Assembly (NCBI GenBank): GCA_001544655.2
Contig: FCOD02000002.1
Coordinates: 1 to 64,000, forward strand
Source: Caballeronia turbans
GTDB lineage: Bacteria; Pseudomonadota; Gammaproteobacteria; Burkholderiales; Burkholderiaceae
Direction: 5' to 3'
DNA length: 64,000 nt
Shown: positions 26,332-35,481 of the stretch, one piece after another
Layout: every line of letters begins with the position of its first letter
Position numbering within the stretch: position 1 is the first letter of the stretch
Program-made: the position numbers and the translations under genes
The notes under the pieces: model-generated
Told to the model about the DNA's origin: nothing
What the model saw: only the letters and a program-made list of their open reading frames with translations
The model's database searches: none

Positions 26332-27111
26332 ATGGCGTCGCTCGCGACGCGCCCGGACATCGATTCCATGCCCTTCCAACTGATCGATCCCGTTTCCCTT
26401 TCCGGCGACCCGCTCGACGCCGAGGAAGCGCTTCTCTCACGCGCGGCCGCCGGCGAGGCTGTCGCGCATGTCTGGGAAGCGCCCGTTTCGCTGGTCGTGC
26501 CGCGCAGCTATCAGCGTTACGCGGCGCTCGCCGATGCGCGCGAGGCTTTCGCACAGCGCGGCTGTCCCGTGTGGCTGCGTCTGTCGGGCGGCGGCCTGGT
26601 GCCACAAGGCCCGGGCATTCTCAATCTTAGCCTCGCGTATCCGGTGCGCGCGCCGATGGGCACGCTCTCCGAAGCCGTCTACCTGCATCTGTGCAGAATT
26701 CTCGCGAATGCGCTCAACTCGCTCGGCGTGCTGACGCACTGGCAGGCCGTGGAAGGCTCGTTCTGCGACGGCCGCTTCAATCTCGCATGGGGTCCCGGCG
26801 ACGACGCGCGCAAGGTCGCGGGCACGGCGCAGTACTGGCGGCGCGTGCCGCACGGCGACACGGATCAGCCGCTTTACGCGGTGCTCGCGCACGCCGTCCT
26901 GCTCGTCGATGCCGATCCGATCGAAATCAACGAGCGCGCCAATGCATTCGAAGCGATGATCGGCAGCGGCCGCCGCTACGAAGAAATGCGCGTCGTGACC
27001 GTCGCGCAGGCGCTCGCCTACGAATGTTTCTCGCTACCCGCCGACCTGCGCGAGCGCGTGCGCGCGGCGTTGATCGACCGTGTGAAGGACGCGCCGCTGC
27101 CAGAGCACTAA
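26332..27111 (+). CDS. Lipoate-protein ligase A-like (BPL/LPL domain) protein
   Basis: A 259-residue member of the biotin/lipoate ligase superfamily. It shows WLRLSGGGLVPQGPGILNLS, the counterpart of the RRxSGGGAVxHDxGNLN lipoate-binding loop, and RKVAGTAQYWRR, the counterpart of the catalytic-lysine K(I/V)AGxAQ motif. It may attach lipoate or octanoate to AcoC, whose gene lies just upstream; that partnership is inferred from position. The segment before GNLN reads VPQGPG rather than the common VxHDxG, so it could be an amidotransferase-type relative. The start is uncertain: ATG 26368 (MPFQLIDP) is an alternative, and neither has a strong ribosome binding site. Confidence 0.8.
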   Translation: MASLATRPDIDSMPFQLIDPVSLSGDPLDAEEALLSRAAAGEAVAHVWEAPVSLVVPRSYQRYAALADAREAFAQRGCPVWLRLSGGGLVPQGPGILNLSLAYPVRAPMGTLSEAVYLHLCRILANALNSLGVLTHWQAVEGSFCDGRFNLAWGPGDDARKVAGTAQYWRRVPHGDTDQPLYAVLAHAVLLVDADPIEINERANAFEAMIGSGRRYEEMRVVTVAQALAYECFSLPADLRERVRAALIDRVKDAPLPEH

Positions 27112-27129
27112 AAACGCATCGAGGTGGCC

Positions 27130-27960
27130 ATGCCGCTCAGAAGTGCTTCGAACGGGTTCTTCTTCGCGTTGTGGGTGGCCGTGTGCGCGGCCGCGCCCGA
27201 ATTTCTGTGGCAGGGTCTCTTTTCTGTCTTCGGCCATTTTTCCCTGATCGATGCCGCCGCCGCGCTCCTCATCGGCGCGATCCTCGCGTTTTTCGTCGAG
27301 CCCGTTCTGGAACGCGTGCGCAGTCTCGGCGACGCGCACGAGCACGCGGAGAAATCGCCGGCCTTCGCCGCGTGCGAGGCGTTGAGCTTCGCGATCGTCG
27401 CCGTCTGCGTGCATGAGGCAATCACCGTGTACGTCGCGGCGAGCCATTCGAACGAACACGCAAGCGAGAACCTCGCGAGAGCCGTCGGGCAGGCGCTGCA
27501 ATGGGCGGTCACACCGTTTTTCATCACGCTCGCGTGGATGGCCGCGCGAGCGCCGTCGTGGCTCGCATGGTCCGTGGCGGCACTGGCGGTGATCGCCACC
27601 TTCGTCGCCGGCGTGATATTCGGATGGAGCGCGCACGTGCTCGTGACGAGCGTGATTCCGGCGACCTGCGTGCTGATCGCGGGATGCATTATCGTGCGGG
27701 AACAGTGGGATGCGTCGACGTTCAGGCGCTGCGCCCGCGCGACCGGTGTGATCGCGCTCGCCTGGCTCGTGTTGACCGGCGCGCTGCAACTCGTCCTATG
27801 GCTCGCACACGTCCAGGCGTTTCGCGTTTATGAACGATCGGAGTTCTGGAGCGACTTGCGGTTTTACATCGGCTGGGTCACGGGGCTGCTCGTTGCGCCG
27901 GCCTTCGTGCCCGACGCGCCGCTGAACGCCGGCGGCGACGGCCGGCGCGTGCGGCGTTGA
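27130..27960 (+). CDS. Hypothetical multi-pass membrane protein
   Basis: A 276-residue protein with about eight hydrophobic segments and no recognised family. A His-rich loop follows the second segment (DAHEHAEK). ATG 27130 is chosen because GAGGTGG lies 4 bases upstream; a GTG two codons earlier is possible. It follows the lipoate-ligase-like gene by 18 bp and may be read with it, but nothing in the sequence links them in function. Confidence 0.7.
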   Translation: MPLRSASNGFFFALWVAVCAAAPEFLWQGLFSVFGHFSLIDAAAALLIGAILAFFVEPVLERVRSLGDAHEHAEKSPAFAACEALSFAIVAVCVHEAITVYVAASHSNEHASENLARAVGQALQWAVTPFFITLAWMAARAPSWLAWSVAALAVIATFVAGVIFGWSAHVLVTSVIPATCVLIAGCIIVREQWDASTFRRCARATGVIALAWLVLTGALQLVLWLAHVQAFRVYERSEFWSDLRFYIGWVTGLLVAPAFVPDAPLNAGGDGRRVRR

Positions 27961-27968
27961 CGACGTTG

Positions 27969-28487
27969 TCAGTACGTTCCGGGCGGTGGCTGCCAGCCCG
28001 GCGGCGGAGGTGGTGGCGGCGGTGTCGTGCTGTACGCCCCGGACGGCTGGACGGTGCGCGTGGCGCCGCGCACCGGCACCTTGTCGCCCGCGGCATACAT
28101 GCATTGCAGATAGGCGTAATCGTAGCGCTGCTGCACGGTGTAACCCGATGCCTGCGATGCGCCGACGCCGAACGCGCTGCCCGTCAGCAAGCCCGCGCCC
28201 GCGCCGATGGCCGCGCCCGAGCCGCCGCCGAACGCCGCGCCCGCCGCCGCGCCGAGCGCAGTGCCGACGACCGCGCTGCCGACCGCGCTGTTGGTCGCCG
28301 CCTGATTGGCATCCACGCCGCCGACCTGATTGAGGGCGAACTGGCGGCACGAGGAATCGTCGGCGCGGAACTGGTCGAACGTCTTGGTGCTGCCGGGGAG
28401 CGCCATCACGCTAGGGCCGGTGGGCATCACGGTACAGGCCGAAAGACCGATCGCCGCGAGGAGCAGGGCAAGCCTTGAGTAGTTCAT
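27969..28487 (-). CDS. Glycine-zipper lipoprotein
   Basis: A 172-residue outer-membrane-type lipoprotein. The signal peptide ends with the lipobox LSAC (Cys at about 18). The centre (about 75-115) is a Gly/Ala zipper with GxxxG spacing (GTALGAAAGAAFGGGSGAAI), as in the YMGG/OmpA-like glycine-zipper families that insert in or span membranes. The C-terminus has a run of eight prolines then GWQPPPG. The function is unknown. It is followed on the same strand order by the Pro/Tyr-rich protein upstream. Confidence 0.8.
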   Translation of the reverse strand: MNYSRLALLLAAIGLSACTVMPTGPSVMALPGSTKTFDQFRADDSSCRQFALNQVGGVDANQAATNSAVGSAVVGTALGAAAGAAFGGGSGAAIGAGAGLLTGSAFGVGASQASGYTVQQRYDYAYLQCMYAAGDKVPVRGATRTVQPSGAYSTTPPPPPPPPGWQPPPGTY

Positions 28488-28536
28488 GGAATCTTGCGAA
28501 TTCGCTTCGTTGTGTGTTTCAGGGCGCCGAAAAGCG

Positions 28537-28887
28537 TCAGTTCGACGGCGGCGGCGTAGCCGGAACCGGACGCCATGCGTCGGCACATTGCTTCACGTAC
28601 GGGTAGTAAGCCTTCGCGGAGTCGCAGTAGTACCACATGCCGGCTTGCTGGGCGGGCGCGCCCGGATCGGCGGCCGGCTGGCCCTGCTCGACATATTGCA
28701 CCGGCGCGGAAGGCTGGACGACCACGGGCGGCGGCGGATAGTAGTAGTACGGCGCGGGTGCCATGGGGTATGGGTAATACACGGGTCCGCCGACCCAAAC
28801 GCCGACGCGTGACCAGGCATACGCGTTGGCGGTCACGCCCGCGCTCGCAATCAGCGATAGCGCGATAAAAGCCTTGAGGCGATTCAC
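28537..28887 (-). CDS. Proline/tyrosine-rich exported protein
   Basis: A 116-residue protein starting at GTG 28887, which is supported by GGAGAAGG six bases upstream. Residues 1-24 are a signal peptide ending ANAYA. The mature protein has a Pro/Tyr stretch (PVYYPYPMAPAPYYYYPPPP) and a C-terminal part WYYCDSAKAYYPYVKQCADAW with two cysteines, a pattern seen in many small proteobacterial surface proteins of unknown function. It probably shares a transcript with the glycine-zipper lipoprotein 49 bp downstream. Confidence 0.75.
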   Translation of the reverse strand: MNRLKAFIALSLIASAGVTANAYAWSRVGVWVGGPVYYPYPMAPAPYYYYPPPPVVVQPSAPVQYVEQGQPAADPGAPAQQAGMWYYCDSAKAYYPYVKQCADAWRPVPATPPPSN

Positions 28888-29060
28888 GACCTTCTCCAGA
28901 AAAATTGTTTGCGGTGTCGATGCCTATAACGGAAATCCGACCTCCGCTGTTGACCGGACATGGCGCATCTTTCAACGCTATTCCAGTTGCTGGAGAAATT
29001 CAATTACACGAGCGGGCGCGTATTTTTCGGCGCGTTACCCGGTAACAAAGTGTCGTGATT

Positions 29061-29816
29061 TCAGGCGCGCAGCACGGTCATTCCGGCTTGTTCGAACGGC
29101 TCGGTGAGCTTCGTGTCGGCTGCCTTTTCGACGATGATCGTCCGCGCGAGCTCGATTCCGCCGATCCTGTAAGCCGACGCCGCGTTGAGCTTCGCCGCCG
29201 ACGCGAGCACGACGGTTTCCGCCGCGCGCGCCGACAGCGCACGCTTGATGTGCGCTTCCTCGAAATCGCCGGTCGTGAGCCCGGCTGTCGGATGCACGCC
29301 GGTGACACCCATGAAAAAGATGTCGGCATGGATGTGCGACATGGCTTCGACAGCGGCCGCGCCGACGGTGACGATCGAATGCTTGTAGAGCTTGCCGCCG
29401 ATCAGCACGACGTCGACCGATGCGTGCTCCGCCAGCGCAACCGCGACGCTCGGGCTATGCGTGACGATCGTCGCGCGCAGATTCCCGGGAAGTTGACGCA
29501 CGAGCAGCGCTGACGTCGTGCCGCCATCGACGATCACGACCTGCCCCGGCGCGATCATCTCCGCCGCCTTCTTCGCGATGCGCCGTTTCGCGTCCGACTC
29601 CATTTGCTCGCGCCGCGCGAACGGCGCGACCGCGGGCGAAGCGGGCAGCGCGCCGCCATGCACGCGCTGCAGCAGTCCTTCGGCGGCGAGTTCGCGCAAA
29701 TCGCGGCGGACGGTGTCCTCGGAAATGCCGAATCGCGCGCTCAGTTCCGTGGCGAGCACTTGCCCGTCGCGCGCGAGGGCATCGAGGATCGCTTTCTTGC
29801 GTTGGCTGGTCAACAT
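29061..29816 (-). CDS. DeoR/GlpR-family transcriptional regulator
   Basis: A 251-residue repressor with an N-terminal DeoR HTH (RKKAILDALARDGQVLATEL, then FGISEDTVRRDL) and a C-terminal sugar-phosphate-isomerase-like sensor (DGGTTSALLV, then IGGKLYKH). It is divergent from nudK; three phased repeats between the two are likely its operators. Effectors of the family are phosphorylated sugars or related metabolites; here the neighbour suggests a nucleotide-sugar link, which is inference. ATG 29816 is the family start; the ribosome binding site is weak. Confidence 0.9.
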   Translation of the reverse strand: MLTSQRKKAILDALARDGQVLATELSARFGISEDTVRRDLRELAAEGLLQRVHGGALPASPAVAPFARREQMESDAKRRIAKKAAEMIAPGQVVIVDGGTTSALLVRQLPGNLRATIVTHSPSVAVALAEHASVDVVLIGGKLYKHSIVTVGAAAVEAMSHIHADIFFMGVTGVHPTAGLTTGDFEEAHIKRALSARAAETVVLASAAKLNAASAYRIGGIELARTIIVEKAADTKLTEPFEQAGMTVLRA

Positions 29817-29820
29817 TGTC

Positions 29821-29859
29821 TTGCACGAAATTTCTTGATTTTGCACGAAGTTGCACGTT
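29821..29859. promoter_or_regulatory. Three phased TTGCACG repeats, candidate DeoR operators
   Basis: TTGCACGAA at 29821-29829 and 29841-29849 and TTGCACGTT at 29851-29859 are direct repeats on the same face of the helix, 20 and 10 bp apart. They start 5 bp from the regulator's start codon and end 37 bp before nudK, so a bound regulator would control both. Confidence 0.6.
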
Positions 29860-29895
29860 AGCATGAGTTCAACGAATTGTCGAACAGGTGATCCG

Positions 29896-30483
29896 ATGGA
29901 AACGAAAGCGCGTGTGCGCGTCCTCAAAACCGAAGTGCTGTCCGACGACTGGTACGTCCTCAGAAAAGTGACCTTCGATTTTCAGCGTCGCGACGGCGTC
30001 TGGCAGCGTCAAAGCCGCGAAACCTATGACCGCGGCAACGGTGCGACCATCCTGCTGCGCGAGCGCAACACCGGCAACGTGCTGCTGACGCGCCAGTTCC
30101 GCATGCCTGCGTTCGTCAACGGACATGACGGCATGCTGATCGAATCGCCCGGCGGCCTGCTCGACGACGCAACGCCCGAAGAGCGCATCCGCGCCGAAGT
30201 GGAAGAGGAAACGGGCTATCGGGTGCATCACGTCGAAAAGATCTTCGAGGCGTTCATGAGCCCCGGATCGGTGACGGAGAAGCTCTACTTCTATATCGGC
30301 GACTACGACAGCGCGATGCGCGTATCGGAGGGCGGCGGCGTCGAGGAAGAGGGCGAGGAGATCGAGACGATCGAAGTGCCCTTGCAAACGGCCATGCAGA
30401 TGATCGAGCGCGGCGAAATCATGGACGGCAAAACGATCATGCTCCTGCAATACGCGGCGCTGAAGGCGCGCTCAGGCGAGTAG
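29896..30483 (+). CDS. nudK: NUDIX hydrolase, GDP-mannose pyrophosphatase NudK-like
   Basis: A 195-residue NUDIX enzyme. The box is [20 protein letters not shown] followed by TGY; the ESPGGLLDD start and overall length match the NudK group, which hydrolyses GDP-mannose and related nucleotide sugars. The usual REUxEExGU core reads [16 protein letters not shown] precedes the ATG at 29896. Its 3' end overlaps the convergent modC end by 12 bp. Confidence 0.85.
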   Translation: METKARVRVLKTEVLSDDWYVLRKVTFDFQRRDGVWQRQSRETYDRGNGATILLRERNTGNVLLTRQFRMPAFVNGHDGMLIESPGGLLDDATPEERIRAEVEEETGYRVHHVEKIFEAFMSPGSVTEKLYFYIGDYDSAMRVSEGGGVEEEGEEIETIEVPLQTAMQMIERGEIMDGKTIMLLQYAALKARSGE

Positions 30484-31617
30484 CGACACCGCCTTGACCT
30501 GGGCCCATAACTGCATGCCTTCGACGATGCCGAGCCGGTCGATCGAATAGCGCGTGACGCGCGCGAGCAGCGGCGAGCCGTCGACATCGAGGCGCACTAC
30601 GGCTTGCGAAGGATTGACGTCGCCCGCAATGCCGACGACCGTCGCGGACAGCACATTGAGCACGCTGCTGCGCTCGTGCTCGTGCGTGCCGGTGATGAGA
30701 CTCACGTCGCGCGCTTTCACGGCCACGCGCATCGACTTGCCTTCGGCCATCGGCGCATGCACGACGGCGAGCTTGGCGCGAGAGCCAGGCAACGCGAGCG
30801 TGAGCAGGCCGTATGCATTGTCGTATCCCTCGACGATGCCTTCGAACACGACCGATGCATCGTCGGCGATTGCGAGCGGCAGGTCGAGCCGCGCGAGCGT
30901 CTCGGCGATGGGGCCGCTCGCCAGCGCGCGACCGCCTTCGAGCAGCACGAGATGATCCGCGAGGCGCGCGACTTCTTCCGGCGCATGGCTCACATAGAGC
31001 ACGGGGATATCCAGCTCGTCGTGCAGACGTTCCAGATACGGCAGGATTTCGAGCTTGCGCTTCTGATCGAGCGACGCGAGCGGTTCATCGAGCAGAAGCA
31101 GACGCGGGCTCGTCAGCAGCGCCCGCGCGATGCCCACGCGCTGCCGCTCGCCGCCCGACAAGCCGGCGGGCATGCGCTCCAGCAAATGCCCGATGCCGAG
31201 CAGTTCCGCCGCCTGCGACAGATCCACGCCCCGCGCGGCCGACCGCACGCGATCGAGCCCGAAGCGCAGGTTCTTTTGCACGCTCAGATGTGGAAAGAGG
31301 CTCGCTTCCTGAAAGACATAGCCGAGCGGCCGCTTGTGCGTCGGCAGAAAGATGTTGCGTTCGGTATCGAGCCACACTTCGCCATTGACGACGAGCCGCC
31401 CGACGCGCGGTCGCGCGAGTCCCGCGAGGCATCGCAAGAGCGTGGTCTTGCCGGAACCGGAATGGCCGAAGATCGCGGTGACGCCGCGCCCGGGCAACGT
31501 GAGATCGAGATCGAACGTGAAGCCCTCGTACTCGACGAGAAAGCGCGCCGCGATAGCCTCGTCGGAGCCGCGATGCGCGCGGGCGGGCGCGAGAAGGGAG
31601 GACGTGAGTTCAGACAT
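30472..31617 (-). CDS. modC: Molybdate ABC transporter ATP-binding protein ModC
   Basis: A 381-residue ABC ATPase: Walker [10 protein letters not shown] (about 51-59), Q-loop [12 protein letters not shown], signature LSGGERQRV, Walker [13 protein letters not shown] and H-loop YVSHAPEEV. The C-terminal 140 residues form a TOBE/Mop-like molybdate-binding regulatory domain. It powers molybdate import with ModB. Its start overlaps the modB stop by 8 bp. Confidence 0.94.
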   Translation of the reverse strand: MSELTSSLLAPARAHRGSDEAIAARFLVEYEGFTFDLDLTLPGRGVTAIFGHSGSGKTTLLRCLAGLARPRVGRLVVNGEVWLDTERNIFLPTHKRPLGYVFQEASLFPHLSVQKNLRFGLDRVRSAARGVDLSQAAELLGIGHLLERMPAGLSGGERQRVGIARALLTSPRLLLLDEPLASLDQKRKLEILPYLERLHDELDIPVLYVSHAPEEVARLADHLVLLEGGRALASGPIAETLARLDLPLAIADDASVVFEGIVEGYDNAYGLLTLALPGSRAKLAVVHAPMAEGKSMRVAVKARDVSLITGTHEHERSSVLNVLSATVVGIAGDVNPSQAVVRLDVDGSPLLARVTRYSIDRLGIVEGMQLWAQVKAVSLLA

Positions 31618-32290
31618 GAGCCGCCACGGAACGTCGGCTGGAATAAAGCACTAGAAGAACGACGAACGAGAATATCACCATGCCGCCGGCGAGCCAGTGC
31701 GCCTGGGCGTATTCGAGCGCTTCGACATGATCGAAGATCTGCACGGAAACGACGCGCGTGCGTCCCGGAATGTTGCCGCCGATCATCAGCACGACGCCGA
31801 ATTCGCCGACGGTGTGCGCAAAGCCGAGAATCGTCGCCGTGACGATGCCCGGTCGCGCGAGCGGCAGCGCCACCGTGAAGAACGTGTCCCACGGGCCGGC
31901 GCGCAGCGTCGCGGCGGCTTCGAGCGGACGACGGCCGATTGCCTCGAACGCGTTCTGCAAAGGCTGCACGACGAAAGGCAACGAATAGATCACCGAGCCG
32001 ATCACGAGCCCGGTGAACGTGAACGGCAGCAAGCCGATGCCGAGCGCCTGCGTCAGCCTGCCGACATAGCCGTTCGGGCCCATCAGCACGAGCAGATAAA
32101 AGCCGATGACGGTCGGCGGCAGCACGAGCGGCAGCGCCACCACCGCGCCGACGATGCCCTTCAGCTTCGAGCGCGTGTGCGCGAGCCACCACCCGATCGG
32201 CGTGCCGACGAGGAGCAGGAGTGCCGTCGTCAGCGACGCCAGCTCGAGCGTCAGCGTGATGGCCTGGAGATCGGTGCTATCGAGGGGCAT
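31610..32290 (-). CDS. modB: Molybdate ABC transporter permease ModB
   Basis: A 226-residue inner-membrane permease with five to six hydrophobic segments and the EAA-type coupling loop ([20 protein letters not shown]). It forms the molybdate channel. It begins 8 bp after modA ends and overlaps modC, so modABC is a single unit. Confidence 0.94.
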   Translation of the reverse strand: MPLDSTDLQAITLTLELASLTTALLLLVGTPIGWWLAHTRSKLKGIVGAVVALPLVLPPTVIGFYLLVLMGPNGYVGRLTQALGIGLLPFTFTGLVIGSVIYSLPFVVQPLQNAFEAIGRRPLEAAATLRAGPWDTFFTVALPLARPGIVTATILGFAHTVGEFGVVLMIGGNIPGRTRVVSVQIFDHVEALEYAQAHWLAGGMVIFSFVVLLVLYSSRRSVAAHV

Positions 32291-32298
32291 CGACGGAA

Positions 32299-33188
<890 letters not shown>

Positions 33189-33383
33189 TCGGCGCATGCT
33201 CGCTCTGTCACATGTCGATCATGAGTCTCGTCGGAAGAATGCGAGTCGATGTGTTTGTGAGTCTCGCTCAAAGAATTGGGTTGACCTTGTGCGCGTTTTT
33301 CGAAGACACTGAACGATGAATACCGAACGACAGCAAAATAAGTTGAGTAGCGCTCAATTCGAACATATGAGGGAGACGGCATC

Positions 33384-34181
33384 GTGACCGACGCATCGAA
33401 TCTGCAACGCCTGAAGCTCGGCATCGAAGGACACATTGCGCGCGTGACGCTCGATCGACCCGACGTGCGCAACGCGTTCGACGACGCGACCATCGTCGAG
33501 TTGACCGCCGCCTTCCGCGCGCTCGATGACGACGCCAACGTGCGCGTCATCATCCTCGCCGCGAGTGGCCCGGCGTTCTGCGCGGGCGCGGATCTCAACT
33601 GGATGAAGCGCATGGCGGGCTATTCGGAAGCGGAAAACCGCGCCGATGCGCTCGGCCTTGCGACCATGCTGAACACGATCTACGCATGCGGGAAGCCGGT
33701 GATCGCGCGCGTGCAGGGCGACGCCTACGCGGGCGGCATGGGCCTCGTCGCCGTGTGCGATATCGCGGTCGCGGCGGATACGGCGCATTTCTGCCTCTCC
33801 GAAGCGAAGCTCGGCCTGATGCCCGCGACGATCGCGCCCTACGTGATCCGCGCAATGGGCGCGCGCGCGGCGCATCGGTACTTCGTGACGGCGGAGCGTT
33901 TCGATGCCGCCGAAGCACTGCGTCTCAACTTCGTGCATGAAGCCGTCGCCGCCGATCAGCTCGACGCGTGCGTCGATGCGATCGCTGCCAGCATCGCCGC
34001 GAACAGCCCGAACGGCGTGCGCGAATGCAAGCGGCTCGTCGCGGATTTTGCGGGCAAGGATATCGACGAAGCATTGATTGGCGAGACCGCCGAGCGCATC
34101 GCGCGCATCCGCGCATCGGACGAAGGGCGCGAGGGCGTGCGCAGTTTCCTCGAAAAGCGCAAGCCTTCGTGGCTCGGCTGA
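33384..34181 (+). CDS. Enoyl-CoA hydratase/isomerase family, LiuC/AtuE-like (methylglutaconyl-CoA hydratase)
   Basis: A 265-residue crotonase-fold enzyme starting at GTG 33384 (GGGAGA upstream). The oxyanion-hole segment is AFCAGADLNWMKRMAGYSEAEN, which resembles methylglutaconyl-CoA and geranoyl-type hydratases of leucine or isoprenoid degradation; the two-Glu region reads VCDIAVAADTAHFCLSEAKLG. No other leucine-degradation gene is adjacent, although an HMG-CoA lyase lies 17 kb away. The GST 15 bp downstream is probably co-transcribed. Confidence 0.85.
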   Translation: MTDASNLQRLKLGIEGHIARVTLDRPDVRNAFDDATIVELTAAFRALDDDANVRVIILAASGPAFCAGADLNWMKRMAGYSEAENRADALGLATMLNTIYACGKPVIARVQGDAYAGGMGLVAVCDIAVAADTAHFCLSEAKLGLMPATIAPYVIRAMGARAAHRYFVTAERFDAAEALRLNFVHEAVAADQLDACVDAIAASIAANSPNGVRECKRLVADFAGKDIDEALIGETAERIARIRASDEGREGVRSFLEKRKPSWLG

Positions 34182-34196
34182 GCGGAGCCTCTCGAC

Positions 34197-34865
34197 GTGA
34201 TTACACTGCATCACTGCGTGAGCGCACGCTCGTTCCGGCCGCTCTGGGCGCTGGAGGAAATCGGCGTGCCGTACGAACTGAAGATGTTGCCGTTTCCGCC
34301 GCGCGTGTTCGCTCGCGGCTTCAAGGACGTGAATCCGCTCGGCACGATTCCGGCGTTCGAGGAAGACGCGCTCTTCATGACCGAATCGTCGGCGATCTGC
34401 CAGTATCTCGCGGCGCGCTACTCGCCGGGCGCGCTCGACGTTGCGCCGCACGAGGCGGATTTCGGCCGCTATCTCAACTTCCTGCACTTCGGCGAAGCGA
34501 CGCTCACTTTTCCGCAGACGCTCGTGCTGCGTTACGCGCATCTGGAGCCGCCGGAGCGTCTGCAGCCGCAGATCGTCGATGATTACGCGCGGTGGTTTCA
34601 TGCGCGCCTGCGCACGCTCGCGCCGCTTCTGGCGGCGCAGCCGTATCTGTGCGCGGGGCGCTTCACGGCGGCGGACATTTCCGTCGGCTACGCGCTCATG
34701 CTCGCGGAACTTCTGGATCTGAGCGATGGCTTCGCGCCGTCGATCGCCGAATATTGGCGTCGTCTGCGTGAACGCGAAGGCTATCTCCGCGCCATCGGTG
34801 CGCAAGAAGCCGCGGCGCTCGCACAGGACGTCCCGACCACGCCCGCGCCGCGCCTGCGCCCGTAG
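34197..34865 (+). CDS. Glutathione S-transferase family protein
   Basis: A 222-residue GST starting at GTG 34197. The N-terminal domain opens ITLHHCVSARSFRPLWALEE, has the cis-Pro segment LGTIPAF and the TESSAICQYLA glutathione-binding Glu-Ser. The C-terminal domain has FTAADISVGYAL. The class is uncertain; Ser or Cys near residue 7-9 could be the active residue. It follows the hydratase gene closely. Confidence 0.88.
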   Translation: MITLHHCVSARSFRPLWALEEIGVPYELKMLPFPPRVFARGFKDVNPLGTIPAFEEDALFMTESSAICQYLAARYSPGALDVAPHEADFGRYLNFLHFGEATLTFPQTLVLRYAHLEPPERLQPQIVDDYARWFHARLRTLAPLLAAQPYLCAGRFTAADISVGYALMLAELLDLSDGFAPSIAEYWRRLREREGYLRAIGAQEAAALAQDVPTTPAPRLRP

Positions 34866-34991
34866 TTACCCTCCTTCAAGTCCCCCCGTCCGGAGGGCTG
34901 TGCGGACCATCGCGCAGGCCTACTCTTCACATCACGCGCTGACGTTCACGCGCGCCGATTCAGAGAGACTTTCTTCTTGACGAGGTTGGCG

Positions 34992-35174
34992 ATGGTCGTC
35001 TTTTCCTGGTTCCTGTCAGTGGTTGTCGCGCTGCTCGCGACGGCCACCATTGCGATGGCGCTGCCGCGCTCCGCCGCGGACGAGTTGAACGCCACCGCGC
35101 CGCAGTCGATTTTCAGCATCGAGATGAATCGCATCGACGCGATACTCGCGTCCTGCATGCCGAACGGCGACTGA
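34992..35174 (+). CDS. Small membrane or exported peptide of unknown function
   Basis: A 60-residue product with one hydrophobic segment (VVFSWFLSVVVALLATATIA, about 2-24), either an anchor or a signal peptide, followed by a short polar tail with one Cys. ATG 34992 has GAGG 6 bases upstream. There is no family assignment; it may be a false gene. Confidence 0.45.
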   Translation: MVVFSWFLSVVVALLATATIAMALPRSAADELNATAPQSIFSIEMNRIDAILASCMPNGD

Positions 35175-35256
35175 GACGGCTGGCGCGACGGGGCGCGTCG
35201 CTGGGCGTCGGATGTAAGTGTTGTCGAATCAATGAATTGCGGCGATAGCCGAAACG

Positions 35257-35291
35257 ATATCCACAGGCTTGTGCACGGAAACTGTGGACAA
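35257..35291. repeat. 35-bp element with two facing DnaA-box-like sequences, copy 2
   Basis: ATATCCACA (35257-35265) and TGTGGACAA (35283-35291) flank 17 bases. The reverse complement matches the element at 14995-15029 at 30 of 35 positions, including both nonamers exactly. It lies in the 307-bp gap between the small peptide and the DUF1016 gene, which otherwise shows no gene. Confidence 0.6.
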
Positions 35292-35481
35292 CATCTGGAT
35301 CGAGGCCGAAGAGCCTCGGAAGGTAACCCCAAGCCTTGCGCGAGGGGCGCGTCGGGAGACCACACAATCGACGAGATCGAAGCTCCGTGCGGATGCCGCG
35401 CCTCGACGGGGAGGCGAATTCCGCTATATTCGAGCGCTGATGCGCGCCCGACGGGCCGCACCGCACGGAGACCTTCGACGG

